DNA of 64,000 nt from Paraspadella gotoi (taxonomy: Eukaryota; Chaetognatha). The position numbers and the translations under genes are program-made. Of this stretch, positions 56,602 to 64,000 are shown one piece after another. The notes under the pieces are model-generated. The model worked only from the letters and a program-made list of their open reading frames with translations, made no database searches and was not told the DNA's origin. The first letter of the stretch is position 1. Each line of letters begins with the position of its first letter. The stretch is taken from the NCBI GenBank assembly GCA_051294375.1, contig CM119270.1:4410152-4474151 (forward strand), given 5' to 3'.

Positions 56602-58908
56602 TCCACCGATAACCATCTCCCATCCGACGACAACGCCGGCAGGAAATCGATCGGCGAATCCGGCGACGAAACGGGGCGCCGGTTGATCGGATGGAATCGC
56701 GTGGCGGCGTTCGGCATCGGAAGCAGCGCCAAATGGCGACGTCCGATGCGAGAGGAGCGAGTCGCGGATCGACACTTCGACGCCAAGATCGAGGATGTCA
56801 CGGAGATGCAATGTTCTGATGAGGGTCGAGGCAAAACGGGGAACAGAGATGGAGTGACAAGGCGATACGTTGCTTGCTTAGATGTAGAAGATAAAAAGAT
56901 TAAGATTGACTCTTTGACCAAGGATGTCGCAGAGATGCGATGTGATGACCATCAAGGCAAAGCAGAGAACAGATTTGGAGTGTCGAGGCGATACGCCGCT
57001 TGCTTTGATGTAGAGGATAAAAAGATTAAGATTGACTCTTTGACCAAGGATGTCGCGGAGATGCGATGTTGTGATAGGGGTCAAGGCGAAGTGGGAAACA
57101 GAATTGGAGTGCCTAGGCGATATGCCGCTTGCTTTGATGTAGAGGATAACAAGATTAAGATTGACTCTTTGACCAATGATGTTGCAGAAAAACAATGTTG
57201 TGATGATGGTCGAAGCAAAGCTGGGAACAGAGTTGGAGTGACGAGGCGATACGCCGCTTGCTTTGATGTAAAGGATAAAAAGATTGACTCTTTGAAGGCA
57301 AAAGAATCAGAAATTCAAGTTAATGTTGTTCCTGCTCAGAAGGGCTCAGAAGCAATGCATTTTAAAACAAGGTTTTCAGGGAGCAAAAACTGCCTTAAGG
57401 ACGTTTGCAGCACTGACAGTTGCGACCTTGACAACAAACTGGAAGCTCTTATAGAGTCTGATCATATATTTCCAGACAGACAGAACATAGAAACTCCTAT
57501 TTTAAAAGAAAGGGTCTTTGTAAGTGATGTGGACAATACTTGTTATAAAGAAAATAGTTCAGAGACTGAATATCATAATCTACTAAATTTTTTAACCAAA
57601 GTTAATCATTCAGATGATGATTCCGTCTTTAAGGCTGTTCCATCATTCTCCACAACAAGTTTTGAGAGTGATGACAAGAATTCAGAAGCTGCCGTGTCAA
57701 AGGTGTGTTTGCTGGAAAACAGAGATAAAGACAAAGCATCCAGTGGCTCTTTATGTTTCAACTCGGATATTGCAGAGATGCGATGTGATGATGGTCGAGC
57801 CAAAGCAAGGAACAGAGTTGGAGTGACAAGGCGATACGCCGCTTGCTTTGATGTAAAAGATAAAAATATTAAGATTAACTCTTTGACCAAGGATGTCACG
57901 GAGATGCGATGTTGTGATGATGGTCGAGGCAAAGCGGGGAACCGAGTTGGAGTGACAAGGCGATACGCCGCTTGCTTTGATGTAAAGGATAAAAAGATTA
58001 AGATTAACTCTTTGACCAAGGATGTCACGGAGATGCGATGTTGTGATGATGGTCAAGGCAAAACGGGAAACAGAGTTGGAGTGACTAGGCGATATGCTGC
58101 TTGCTTCGATGTAGAGGATAAAAAGATTAAGATTGACTCTTGGAATGCAAAAGAATCAGAAATTCAAGTTCAGGGTGATTGTTTGGAAGCAACACATTTT
58201 AAAACAAGGTTCTCAGGGAGCAAAAACGGCCTTGAGGACATTTGCAGCACTGACAGTTGCGACCTTGACCGCAAACTGGAAGCTCTTACAGAGTCTGATC
58301 ATATATGTCCAGACGGCCAGAACATAGACACACCTATTTTAAAAGAAAGGGTCTTTGTAAGTGATGTGGACAACACCGGTTATCAAGCAAATAGTTTAGA
58401 GACTGGATATCATTCGGATGATGATCCCGTATTTAAGGCTGTTCCATCATTCTCCACCACAAGTTTTGAGAGTGATGACAAGAATTCAGAAGCTGCTGGG
58501 TCAAAGGTGAGTTTGCTGGAAAACAGAGATAAGGATGAAGCGTCCAGCGGCTCTTCTAGTTCCGACTCGGAGCAGGAGGAAAAATTAACCTCCTGTTCGA
58601 AAGTTAAGTGGTCAGAGGGCACTTACCAACTCAAGGACAGCACGTCTTGTAGTTCGAAATGGTCAGGGGACGAGGACAGAATCATGAAAGCCAGATCATG
58701 GAACGACATAAGTTCCGAGTGCGAATTCAACAACATCGAAAACGCGAAATGGTCAGAAGGCGATGATAACCACAGCGAAGAAGAAGCGACTTGTACCAGC
58801 GAATTAAAGTGGAACAATTACGCCAGTTGGAGCTCGATGAATGCTGATTCTGAAGAATTTTATCCTAGTAAAATGGGAAGGGGGATATTCAAAAAACAAG
58901 AATGGTAA
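56602..58908 (+). CDS. large exon of a repeat protein (7 x ~43 residues), unknown function
   Basis: An acceptor (TTTTCATACTTTTAG|TCC) precedes 768 open codons ending in TAA; there is no in-frame ATG before about codon 49, so upstream exon(s) are likely. The first ~60 residues are polar. Then come four repeats of 42-43 residues (56.79-57.28 kb), a ~185-residue acidic linker, three more repeats (57.77-58.13 kb), a second copy of the linker, and a Ser/Glu/Trp-rich end (KWSEG, KWSGDED, KWSEGDD, KWNN). Each repeat has the order [AT]EM[RQ]C, GNRxGV, [TSP]RRY[AV]AC[FL]DV and KI[DN]SLTKDV. The acidic, low-complexity linkers suggest an extended cytosolic or nuclear protein. No signal peptide or membrane helix is visible. 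The last five codons and stop lie in a dispersed repeat. It could be a 5' part of the KH gene downstream or a separate gene. Confidence 0.75.
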   Translation, partial: STDNHLPSDDNAGRKSIGESGDETGRRLIGWNRVAAFGIGSSAKWRRPMREERVADRHFDAKIEDVTEMQCSDEGRGKTGNRDGVTRRYVACLDVEDKKIKIDSLTKDVAEMRCDDHQGKAENRFGVSRRYAACFDVEDKKIKIDSLTKDVAEMRCCDRGQGEVGNRIGVPRRYAACFDVEDNKIKIDSLTNDVAEKQCCDDGRSKAGNRVGVTRRYAACFDVKDKKIDSLKAKESEIQVNVVPAQKGSEAMHFKTRFSGSKNCLKDVCSTDSCDLDNKLEALIESDHIFPDRQNIETPILKERVFVSDVDNTCYKENSSETEYHNLLNFLTKVNHSDDDSVFKAVPSFSTTSFESDDKNSEAAVSKVCLLENRDKDKASSGSLCFNSDIAEMRCDDGRAKARNRVGVTRRYAACFDVKDKNIKINSLTKDVTEMRCCDDGRGKAGNRVGVTRRYAACFDVKDKKIKINSLTKDVTEMRCCDDGQGKTGNRVGVTRRYAACFDVEDKKIKIDSWNAKESEIQVQGDCLEATHFKTRFSGSKNGLEDICSTDSCDLDRKLEALTESDHICPDGQNIDTPILKERVFVSDVDNTGYQANSLETGYHSDDDPVFKAVPSFSTTSFESDDKNSEAAGSKVSLLENRDKDEASSGSSSSDSEQEEKLTSCSKVKWSEGTYQLKDSTSCSSKWSGDEDRIMKARSWNDISSECEFNNIENAKWSEGDDNHSEEEATCTSELKWNNYASWSSMNADSEEFYPSKMGRGIFKKQEW
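56791..58140 (+). repeat. coding tandem repeats, 129-bp unit, 4+3 arrangement
   Basis: The first base of the RRY codons lies at 56860, 56986, 57115 and 57244, then 57829, 57958 and 58087. Spacing is 126, 129, 129, (585), 129 and 129 bp. Units 4 and 7 are 843 bp apart and are followed by homologous linkers, so a repeat-plus-linker block was duplicated as a whole. Confidence 0.9.
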
Positions 58909-59272
58909 TTCAAATGTGTTGTGCCGCAGTGACTGCCTTATCACGTGTATTTCTTATGATATGACATAACATGACAAAATAACTTTCTTAGACCATGTAT
59001 TTATGACATGCACTGCATCAAAATTCCGTCTTTTATTCTATTTTAGTTTTAGGATTTCCTGAAGGCGGTGCTGGAAGTCCCTTAAATTTGAGGTTGTTTC
59101 TGTCTTAACAAAAGAGCAACCAACTATAGCAACCAATTATAGTATAGGGAAATTATATGCATTTTTAACATAAGTGGGACAGATCGACGGATAGACATAC
59201 CAACGGACAGACCGACCGACCAACAAGTGACTTATAGAGTTTCTCCGCTAGTACTCGCGGCGTAACTAAAAA
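58893..59272 (+). repeat. dispersed repeat family D, copy 2
   Basis: Homologous to 10237-10532 in ordered blocks. It begins inside the coding exon (AAAACAAGAATGGTAATTC versus AAAACAAGAAGGGTGATTC), so it supplies the last codons and the stop, and would form the 3' UTR or intron. Confidence 0.75.
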
Positions 59273-59396
59273 AAAAATTGGCACTTCTTGTAAAAGACTC
59301 CTGAAATAGTTAAAATATATTCAAATTAAAAATAAACTTTATAAATTATACATTTTTTAGATATACATAAAAAAGTGAAACTAAATAAACTTTTGT

Positions 59397-59492
59397 GGAT
59401 AAGGCGCTACTTTGGCTGAAGATGACTATCCGTAACTTCTATAAGCCCCTCTAGCAGCCATGGAATGGGTCCTGGGCTTGGTACCAGGTTTG
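59397..59492 (-). mobile_element. SINE family A, partial copy 2
   Basis: Plus-strand words GGATAAGGCGCTA, GCTGAAGATGACTATCCG and AAGCCCCTCTAG are the reverse complement of the 32.44-kb core. No tRNA head. Confidence 0.65.
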
Positions 59493-59935
59493 AATTTTTT
59501 AAATTTTACTGAAGATACAGCCTTATAATAAAATACAAATTCTAAAATCAATGTAACTACAGGGTTTGGACTTAAAACTTACCCCCCATAAGAAAAATTA
59601 CTATTTCCTTTGATAATTTGTACTTAATGATAGATCTGAAAAATTTGGTTTTATCAATTATTTGATTGGTCATTTTACTACATGTTTTAAAAAGTATACC
59701 TTACTTAGGACCCTTCCAAAGATGAGTAGTAAGGCGTAGTGAAAGTTGCAGATCAAAATTCGAACGGTTGCTCATGAACAGTCTTGTACTAAAGAACATT
59801 GATATATAAACAACATTTTTTTTAGTTTCTCAATTTTTGCATACGCCCATATTTATACATAGTACTAAATTTCAAAACCTAAATATTAATTTAAATTGAT
59901 AATATAAGATTTTTTACCTTAAAAGCTTTGAAATA
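59493..59935. other. AT-rich DNA between SINE copies
   Basis: No gene or element is recognised. Confidence 0.5.
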
Positions 59936-60110
59936 TGTGGATAAGGCGCTAAGTGGGCTGAAGAGTGCTATCCGCAACTTTTTAAACCCCTCTCGCTGGA
60001 ACTAGGCTTTAAGGTTTTCTACACCCCCATGGCGGTTTACAGCTGTTTACGGCTTTTCCCGCAGGGTAGATACCATTGGGGAACGATCCCACTATATAAT
60101 GGTCAAGACT
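59936..60110 (-). mobile_element. SINE family A, copy 3
   Basis: Contains the same core (GGATAAGGCGCTAAGTGGGC, GCTATCCGCAAC) plus the body (GGCGGTTTAC, CAGGGTAGATACC). A decayed B-box region (GGGATCGTTCCCC on the minus strand) is at about 60083-60095. Confidence 0.65.
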
Positions 60111-60177
60111 CAAGTGTACTTTAGTATAGCATAACATTTTTTTGGAAAGTTTACCAAATATGTTTTTGAAAAATTTT

Positions 60178-60414
60178 GAAGAGACAGTAATTATTGATAA
60201 GTGTTAATGACAGAACCGTTCAATGTAAGCAGTCCCTGAGCTTCGGATCAGACTGTAACACCGTGTTACAGGCGGGTTAAGCGCCCCGTCCCTCTTAACT
60301 GCTAGGCGGCCACCGGGCTAGAACCCCGGACATTTTAGTTGGGAGGCGAATGACTTGCCTCCGACACCAATGGCCGCTGATGAAGCGGTTGGGTGAGATT
60401 TTAGTCCACCATAC
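60178..60414 (-). mobile_element. tRNA-related SINE family C, copy 1
   Basis: On the minus strand a perfect T-arm-like hairpin CCGGGGTTCTAGCCCGG (60313-60329) holds a B box (GGTTCTAGCCC). Upstream lies a hairpin GGAGGC/GCCTCC (60342-60362) placed like an anticodon arm. The body ends with CTGTCATTAACACTTATC and TTACTGTCTC. A second copy lies at 60.6 kb. Confidence 0.65.
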
Positions 60415-60454
60415 ATACCCCCCCTCACCGTTAGGGAGAAGTCTGTTGCGTCTC

Positions 60455-60575
60455 TTCAGTGAATTGTTGTTGTGGTGGAAAGTGCGTCACCAAGTTGAGG
60501 CATGTCGCCCTGATGTGTTGTTGGCGGAAAGTGCATCGCCAGGTTTGAGGCATTGTCGCCTGAATATGTTGTTGT
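60455..60575. repeat. ~57-bp tandem repeat between SINE C copies
   Basis: GTTGTTGTGGTGGAAAGTGC, CACCAAGTTGAGGC and TGTCGCC recur twice with small changes. Confidence 0.7.
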
Positions 60576-60605
60576 TTGTCGTTGTGTTCGGAAGTCGGGC
60601 TCACC

Positions 60606-60841
60606 AATGAAGAGACAGTAATTATTGATAAGTGTTAATGACAGAACGTTCAATGTAAAGCAGTCCCTGAGCTTCGGATCAGGCTGTAACACCGTGTTAC
60701 AGGCGGGTTAAGCACCCCGTCCCTCTTAACTGCTAGGCGGCCACCGGGCTAGAACCCTGGACCTTTTGAGTTTGAGGCGAATGACTTGCCTCCGGCACCA
60801 ATGGCCGCTGATGAATGTTGGTGGATTTTAGTAGCACCATA
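60606..60841 (-). mobile_element. tRNA-related SINE family C, copy 2
   Basis: About 90% similar to copy 1 in the same orientation, from GAAGAGACAGTAATTATTG to CACCAT; it keeps GGTTCTAGCCC and the GCCTCAAAC-side anticodon-like arm in a weakened form (GAGGC/GCCTC). Confidence 0.65.
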
Positions 60842-60983
60842 ATTTTATAGTATTTTAGCTATCATAGGCATATTTTACCAGAGGTGCCTTTAGTAAGGAT
60901 TCATTTTATCCACATTTTTTGTACCCATTTACGAAGGCTTACTATAAATAAACCAAGTTACAAGATCCCCTTCCCATTTCACT

Positions 60984-62160
60984 ATGAAAGGATGTTGTCA
61001 AACAAGCTTTGACTGGAACGAGGACATCGACAGAGATTTGTACGTGGAGGAATCTCAAAACTCTCCGATAGACTCTCAATTTTCAGCAGTCATTGACACT
61101 CACATAGATGTCGTTCACTCAAACATTGACATCATTGACTCTCAGAATCCAGATTGCAGCAGTTGGCCAGTCGACGTAAACATTGACATCATGGACTCTC
61201 AGAATCCCGATTGCAGCGGTTGGCCAATCGATGTAAACGTTGACATCATTGACTCTCAGAATCCAGATTGCAGCGGTTGGCCAGTCGATGTAAACATTGC
61301 AGAGGAAGTTGACGCCGTTGGTTGCTACTCTGTCCTCCCGCACACAGACCCCGGTGTCATTCCAATGAATCCTTTTGCGGCCGAGTGGCATCAATACCTC
61401 ACGCCATCATTTCATCCCAATTGGAACAATAACAACAATAACCAAGGAATTGTGCTCGACCCTGAGTTACTCCGCATCGATCCAGAAGTCAAACGTTCGA
61501 TCACAGGCGATATTTGTGGGGTCACTTACACCATGGCGGGACCTGATGATTCAATGGATGAATGGATCCCACTGAATACTGAGGAGAATGAAGGGACTTT
61601 TGTTCATCACATTGTGCATCATTATGTTTCGCCATCAAACCCCCCACACACCGTCGCCGCCTGCCCGGTTATTCCCGCTCCTCCTCCTCCAGGCAACAGT
61701 TGGCAGATAAATCTACCCACTGAACCAATCGAGGTGACTGATTGTACCCTGAGATGGCACGCCGATCCATCAAGTCCAGCAATGGAGCAGCCACCGATGT
61801 CTGTTTTGGAGGATACGCCTTATGTTGTTGGGAAATCATCATCATCATCATCTTTGGCTGCGTATTCAGTGGTGTCGCCTATTCCATCGCTTCTGTCGGC
61901 CGCAGCTTGGTCTCCTTATGCCTCGAACCCATCGTCAGTCTGCTTGTCAGCCACAAGATCAAATGTCTCGCCTAACTCATCAACAACGACGCTGCTGTCT
62001 CTTCCTGATTGGCCTCCCCAGAACCAACCATTGATGCTACCTTGTATGCAAACTTGGTGGCAATTTTTGCCATTTCACCCAATGAAGCCCTCATGGCAGA
62101 CAGAGCGACGTTTCAATGAAGCTGGCACGTTTAATTATGCATCGATAAAGATCGCCGGCG
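60984..62160 (+). CDS. KH-domain protein gene, exon with N-terminal/low-complexity part
   Basis: ATG at 60984 (the frame is open only 12 codons further up and no good acceptor is seen, so this is a possible true start), 392 codons plus one base, then donor GCG|GTAGGT. Residues 48-104 are three 19-residue repeats (IDIIDSQNPDCSSWPVDVN type). There follow an Asn run, a His-rich piece (VHHIVHHYV), proline-rich (IPAPPPPG) and Ser-rich stretches, and a C-terminal SIKIAG. The middle (SITGDICGVTYTMAGPDDSM, then DEWIPLN) looks conserved but is not recognised. Reading on past the donor gives a stop 17 bases later, which supports splicing to 62999 in matching phase. Confidence 0.75.
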
Positions 62161-62998
62161 GTAGGTGGTTGTTTTGATTCATGTACGATTTTAAGAAAAA
62201 TAATAATTTATTTGGGGTCATCTTGTCAGTTCAACTGTGGGGTGTCACGCCAGATTGACTCAGAATTTTTTTCAGAATTTTTTAAAGGTTTTTCTTGCCA
62301 GGTAGATTCTGCTCTAAGTTTCCCATCTTATGAGAATCTGAAAATCTTACAGTCGACCTGATAAGAAAAGTGCAATTGACTGAATTGATCTTCAGAGAAA
62401 AAAAAAGATGTTGTAACAATGTAAGTCGATGTAATGAGAATTTTTTTTTCCAAAAACTTTAACCGTTTTTTTCCCGGACATCACGAGAGGATATAAGTAT
62501 AAGATGCAAGTTTTTTTTATTGAATTAATGTGCATGATTAATATCAATCAATAGATTAAAGAATTGATACATGAAGGTATAGTATAAAGTATTTGCTACA
62601 TTGTTCATATTGGGACTCTCATTAACATAAATAGAATTAGGTGTAGATCGATTCAGGAATTTTTTATTTTCTCATCATGTCGATTCACATTTTTTATTTT
62701 TCTCATCAGATCGATCCACAAAATATTCATTTTCTTATCGGATCGAAAAAGAAGTTTCTAAATTTTTTTTTCTTATGACATCGATTTTTTTCTCATCACA
62801 TCAATGTCGATTCTATGAAAAAAATTAAATGAGAATCGTTCTCATGAGGACAATTATCGATCTGGAGACATGTACCCATTTAGATGATAGGAAGATTTCT
62901 CTAGTGTTTTTGATACTGAATTTTGCTTTTTGTTAATTTCTCATTTGCCTAAAAAAATATCATCAAAGAAGCTAAATGTAAGCTTTGTTTTTGAAAAG
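62161..62998 (+). other. intron 1 of the KH gene
   Basis: GTAGGT ... TTTGTTTTTGAAAAG boundaries, phase 1. It contains a degenerate TTTTTCTCATCAGATCGAT-type repeat at 62650-62820. A second acceptor (ATCGGCAG at 63009) is in the same frame but would not fit the phase-1 donor. Confidence 0.6.
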
Positions 62999-63192
62999 GA
63001 TATCGGCAGATTCTTGAAGGGCTGGAGATTTATTTGTCAAAACCGTTACAAGAGGCCACAAGCGAAATTGAAACGTTCTGGCAATGCTGCTGCTTTGAAA
63101 ACTTGGCACCAATGGAAGCCGCTTTGGAAATCAACTTCCCAGCGAGTCTCTTGGACCAGCTCATCGGGAAGAATGGAGAAAATGTCAAGCGG
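62999..63192 (+). CDS. KH-domain protein gene, exon with first half of the KH domain
   Basis: Joined to the previous exon (G|GA) it reads GGYRQILEGLEIYLSKPL and continues to a type I KH start, LEINFPASLLDQLIGKNG then ENVKR. The invariant GxxG loop is GKNG (residues 449-452 of the joined protein; 63166-63177). A donor CGG|GTATGA ends the exon in phase 0. KH domains bind single-stranded RNA or DNA, the GxxG loop contacting the backbone. Presence of GKNG without acidic or missing residues predicts a competent loop. The preceding segment is helical and acidic. Confidence 0.8.
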
Positions 63193-63391
63193 GTATGAAT
63201 GGTGTTTAACAAATGTTAATTGACATGTGTTGATGGTGCGAGTTACAAATTTGAAATTACCAGCAATCCTAGATCTGAATAATAGAAATTATGAATTTCT
63301 GAGAATATGGGACGATTGCAAATGGGAAGGGTAGCCGGTCACAGTAAGAAGTCAACATCATCCTCTTGCAATTTTCCCTTTCATCACTCAG

Positions 63392-63562
63392 TTAATGGGA
63401 ATTAATCCAATTCGCCTCATCGTCTTAACACACGATTTCGTCAACGACGTTCACCCAATCGTCTTGAGCGGATTCCCGCCTAATCTCAAATCCTTTTTCT
63501 CCGCCGTCAAACGCACCTTTCCCCCATCGACTCACCCTAAGGTCAACCTATCCTTGATGAAT
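63392..63562 (+). CDS. KH-domain protein gene, exon with second half of the KH domain
   Basis: Acceptor TTTCATCACTCAG|TTA and donor AAT|GTAAGT, both strong, phase 0, 57 codons. The peptide gives the remaining KH elements: strand INPIRLIVLTHDF, strand VHPIVLSGFP and helix NLKSFFSAVKRTF, then PSTHPKVNLSL. Helix after GxxG, then two strands and a helix is the type I KH fold. Subfamily is uncertain; an AKAP1/Spoonbill-like protein (single KH then Tudor) is one possibility, and the next exons lie outside the window. The gene is therefore partial here. Confidence 0.8.
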
Positions 63563-64000
63563 GTAAGTAATATCAATAATTGTAGTAATAGATGTAATTG
63601 TGATGGTTTTACAGTGTGTTTCAATGGTACTGTCGGTTAACTTTTACATATTGTGCGGAACTGTGTGCTATTAAATATTATTTCTGAGATAACAATGTCG
63701 AAGATAAGTTCCTACCATTTATGATACTATATTTTGAATTCAATTTTTATGAATTGTTCTTTACAGAACATTTAATTTAATTGAGTCTTTATTTCTTACT
63801 TTTTTAATTTTTAGATAATTTTTTTAACTTTACAATAAATTTTATTAAAAAATTATATAAAAAAATATTTTAAATAGATATAAATTATTTAAATTTTAAT
63901 TTGTATAAAATAAGTTAATAAATTAAAAGAAATAAACAAATATTTAAAAAATATATATAAATTGATAAAAATTTGCTAATTAATTTGATATTTAAATTTT
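63563..64000 (+). other. intron of the KH gene running off the window
   Basis: Begins GTAAGT and becomes almost pure A/T after 63720. No acceptor followed by a plausible exon is seen before the end. Confidence 0.6.

Noticed and set aside
60370-60400. CTGATGAAG at SINE C as a second hammerhead core
   Set aside because: No GAAAC box or helix II follows within the needed distance.

Overview
This window looks like part of a eukaryotic (metazoan) nuclear scaffold, most likely from an invertebrate. It is intron-bearing and AT-rich. It is crowded with (GA)n/(CT)n, (GAAA)n, (GTC)n and (ATC)n microsatellites, minisatellites and tRNA-derived SINEs, and is broken by about 20 assembly gaps, most of which sit inside simple repeats. 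There is no bacterial-style gene packing and there are no operons. A degenerate CCCTAA tract hints at a TTAGGG-type telomere repeat, but this does not fix the phylum.

Layout. 0-4.5 kb: a large ATC/GTC tract, two short minus-strand stretches that look like exons, and a fold-back element. 4.5-9.6 kb: a higher-complexity block holding a decayed minus-strand LTR-retrotransposon pol region in RT > RNase H > integrase order. 10-36 kb: mostly repeats (minisatellites, SINE pieces, a telomere-like tract, a hammerhead-like motif at 32.86 kb) plus assembly duplications at gap edges. 36-45 kb: weak candidate exons, a 15-bp-periodic CRE-like array and long GA/CT tracts. 45.9-50.5 kb: one ~2.3-kb sequence present twice around a 25-N gap, probably a false duplication. 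It carries a minus-strand exon for a two-helix membrane protein and an approximately 1-kb TIR element with TA target duplication. 51-55.5 kb: SINEs, satellites and GA tracts.

The best genes lie at the right end on the plus strand. The first is a long exon (56602-58908, 768 codons) encoding seven ~43-residue repeats arranged 4+3 inside a two-fold internal duplication. Its last codons and stop fall inside a dispersed repeat. The second is a spliced gene (60984 to beyond the window edge) with a 3 x 19-residue repeat and a clear KH RNA-binding domain split over two exons with matching splice phases. Whether these are one gene or two cannot be settled here.

The most notable signals are the seven R-R-Y-[AV]-A motifs (resembling PKA pseudosubstrate sites) in the repeat protein, the hammerhead-like RNA motif, several SINE families with recognisable pol III boxes, and the systematic gap-edge duplications. 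All gene functions beyond the KH domain and the retroelement motifs are inference.
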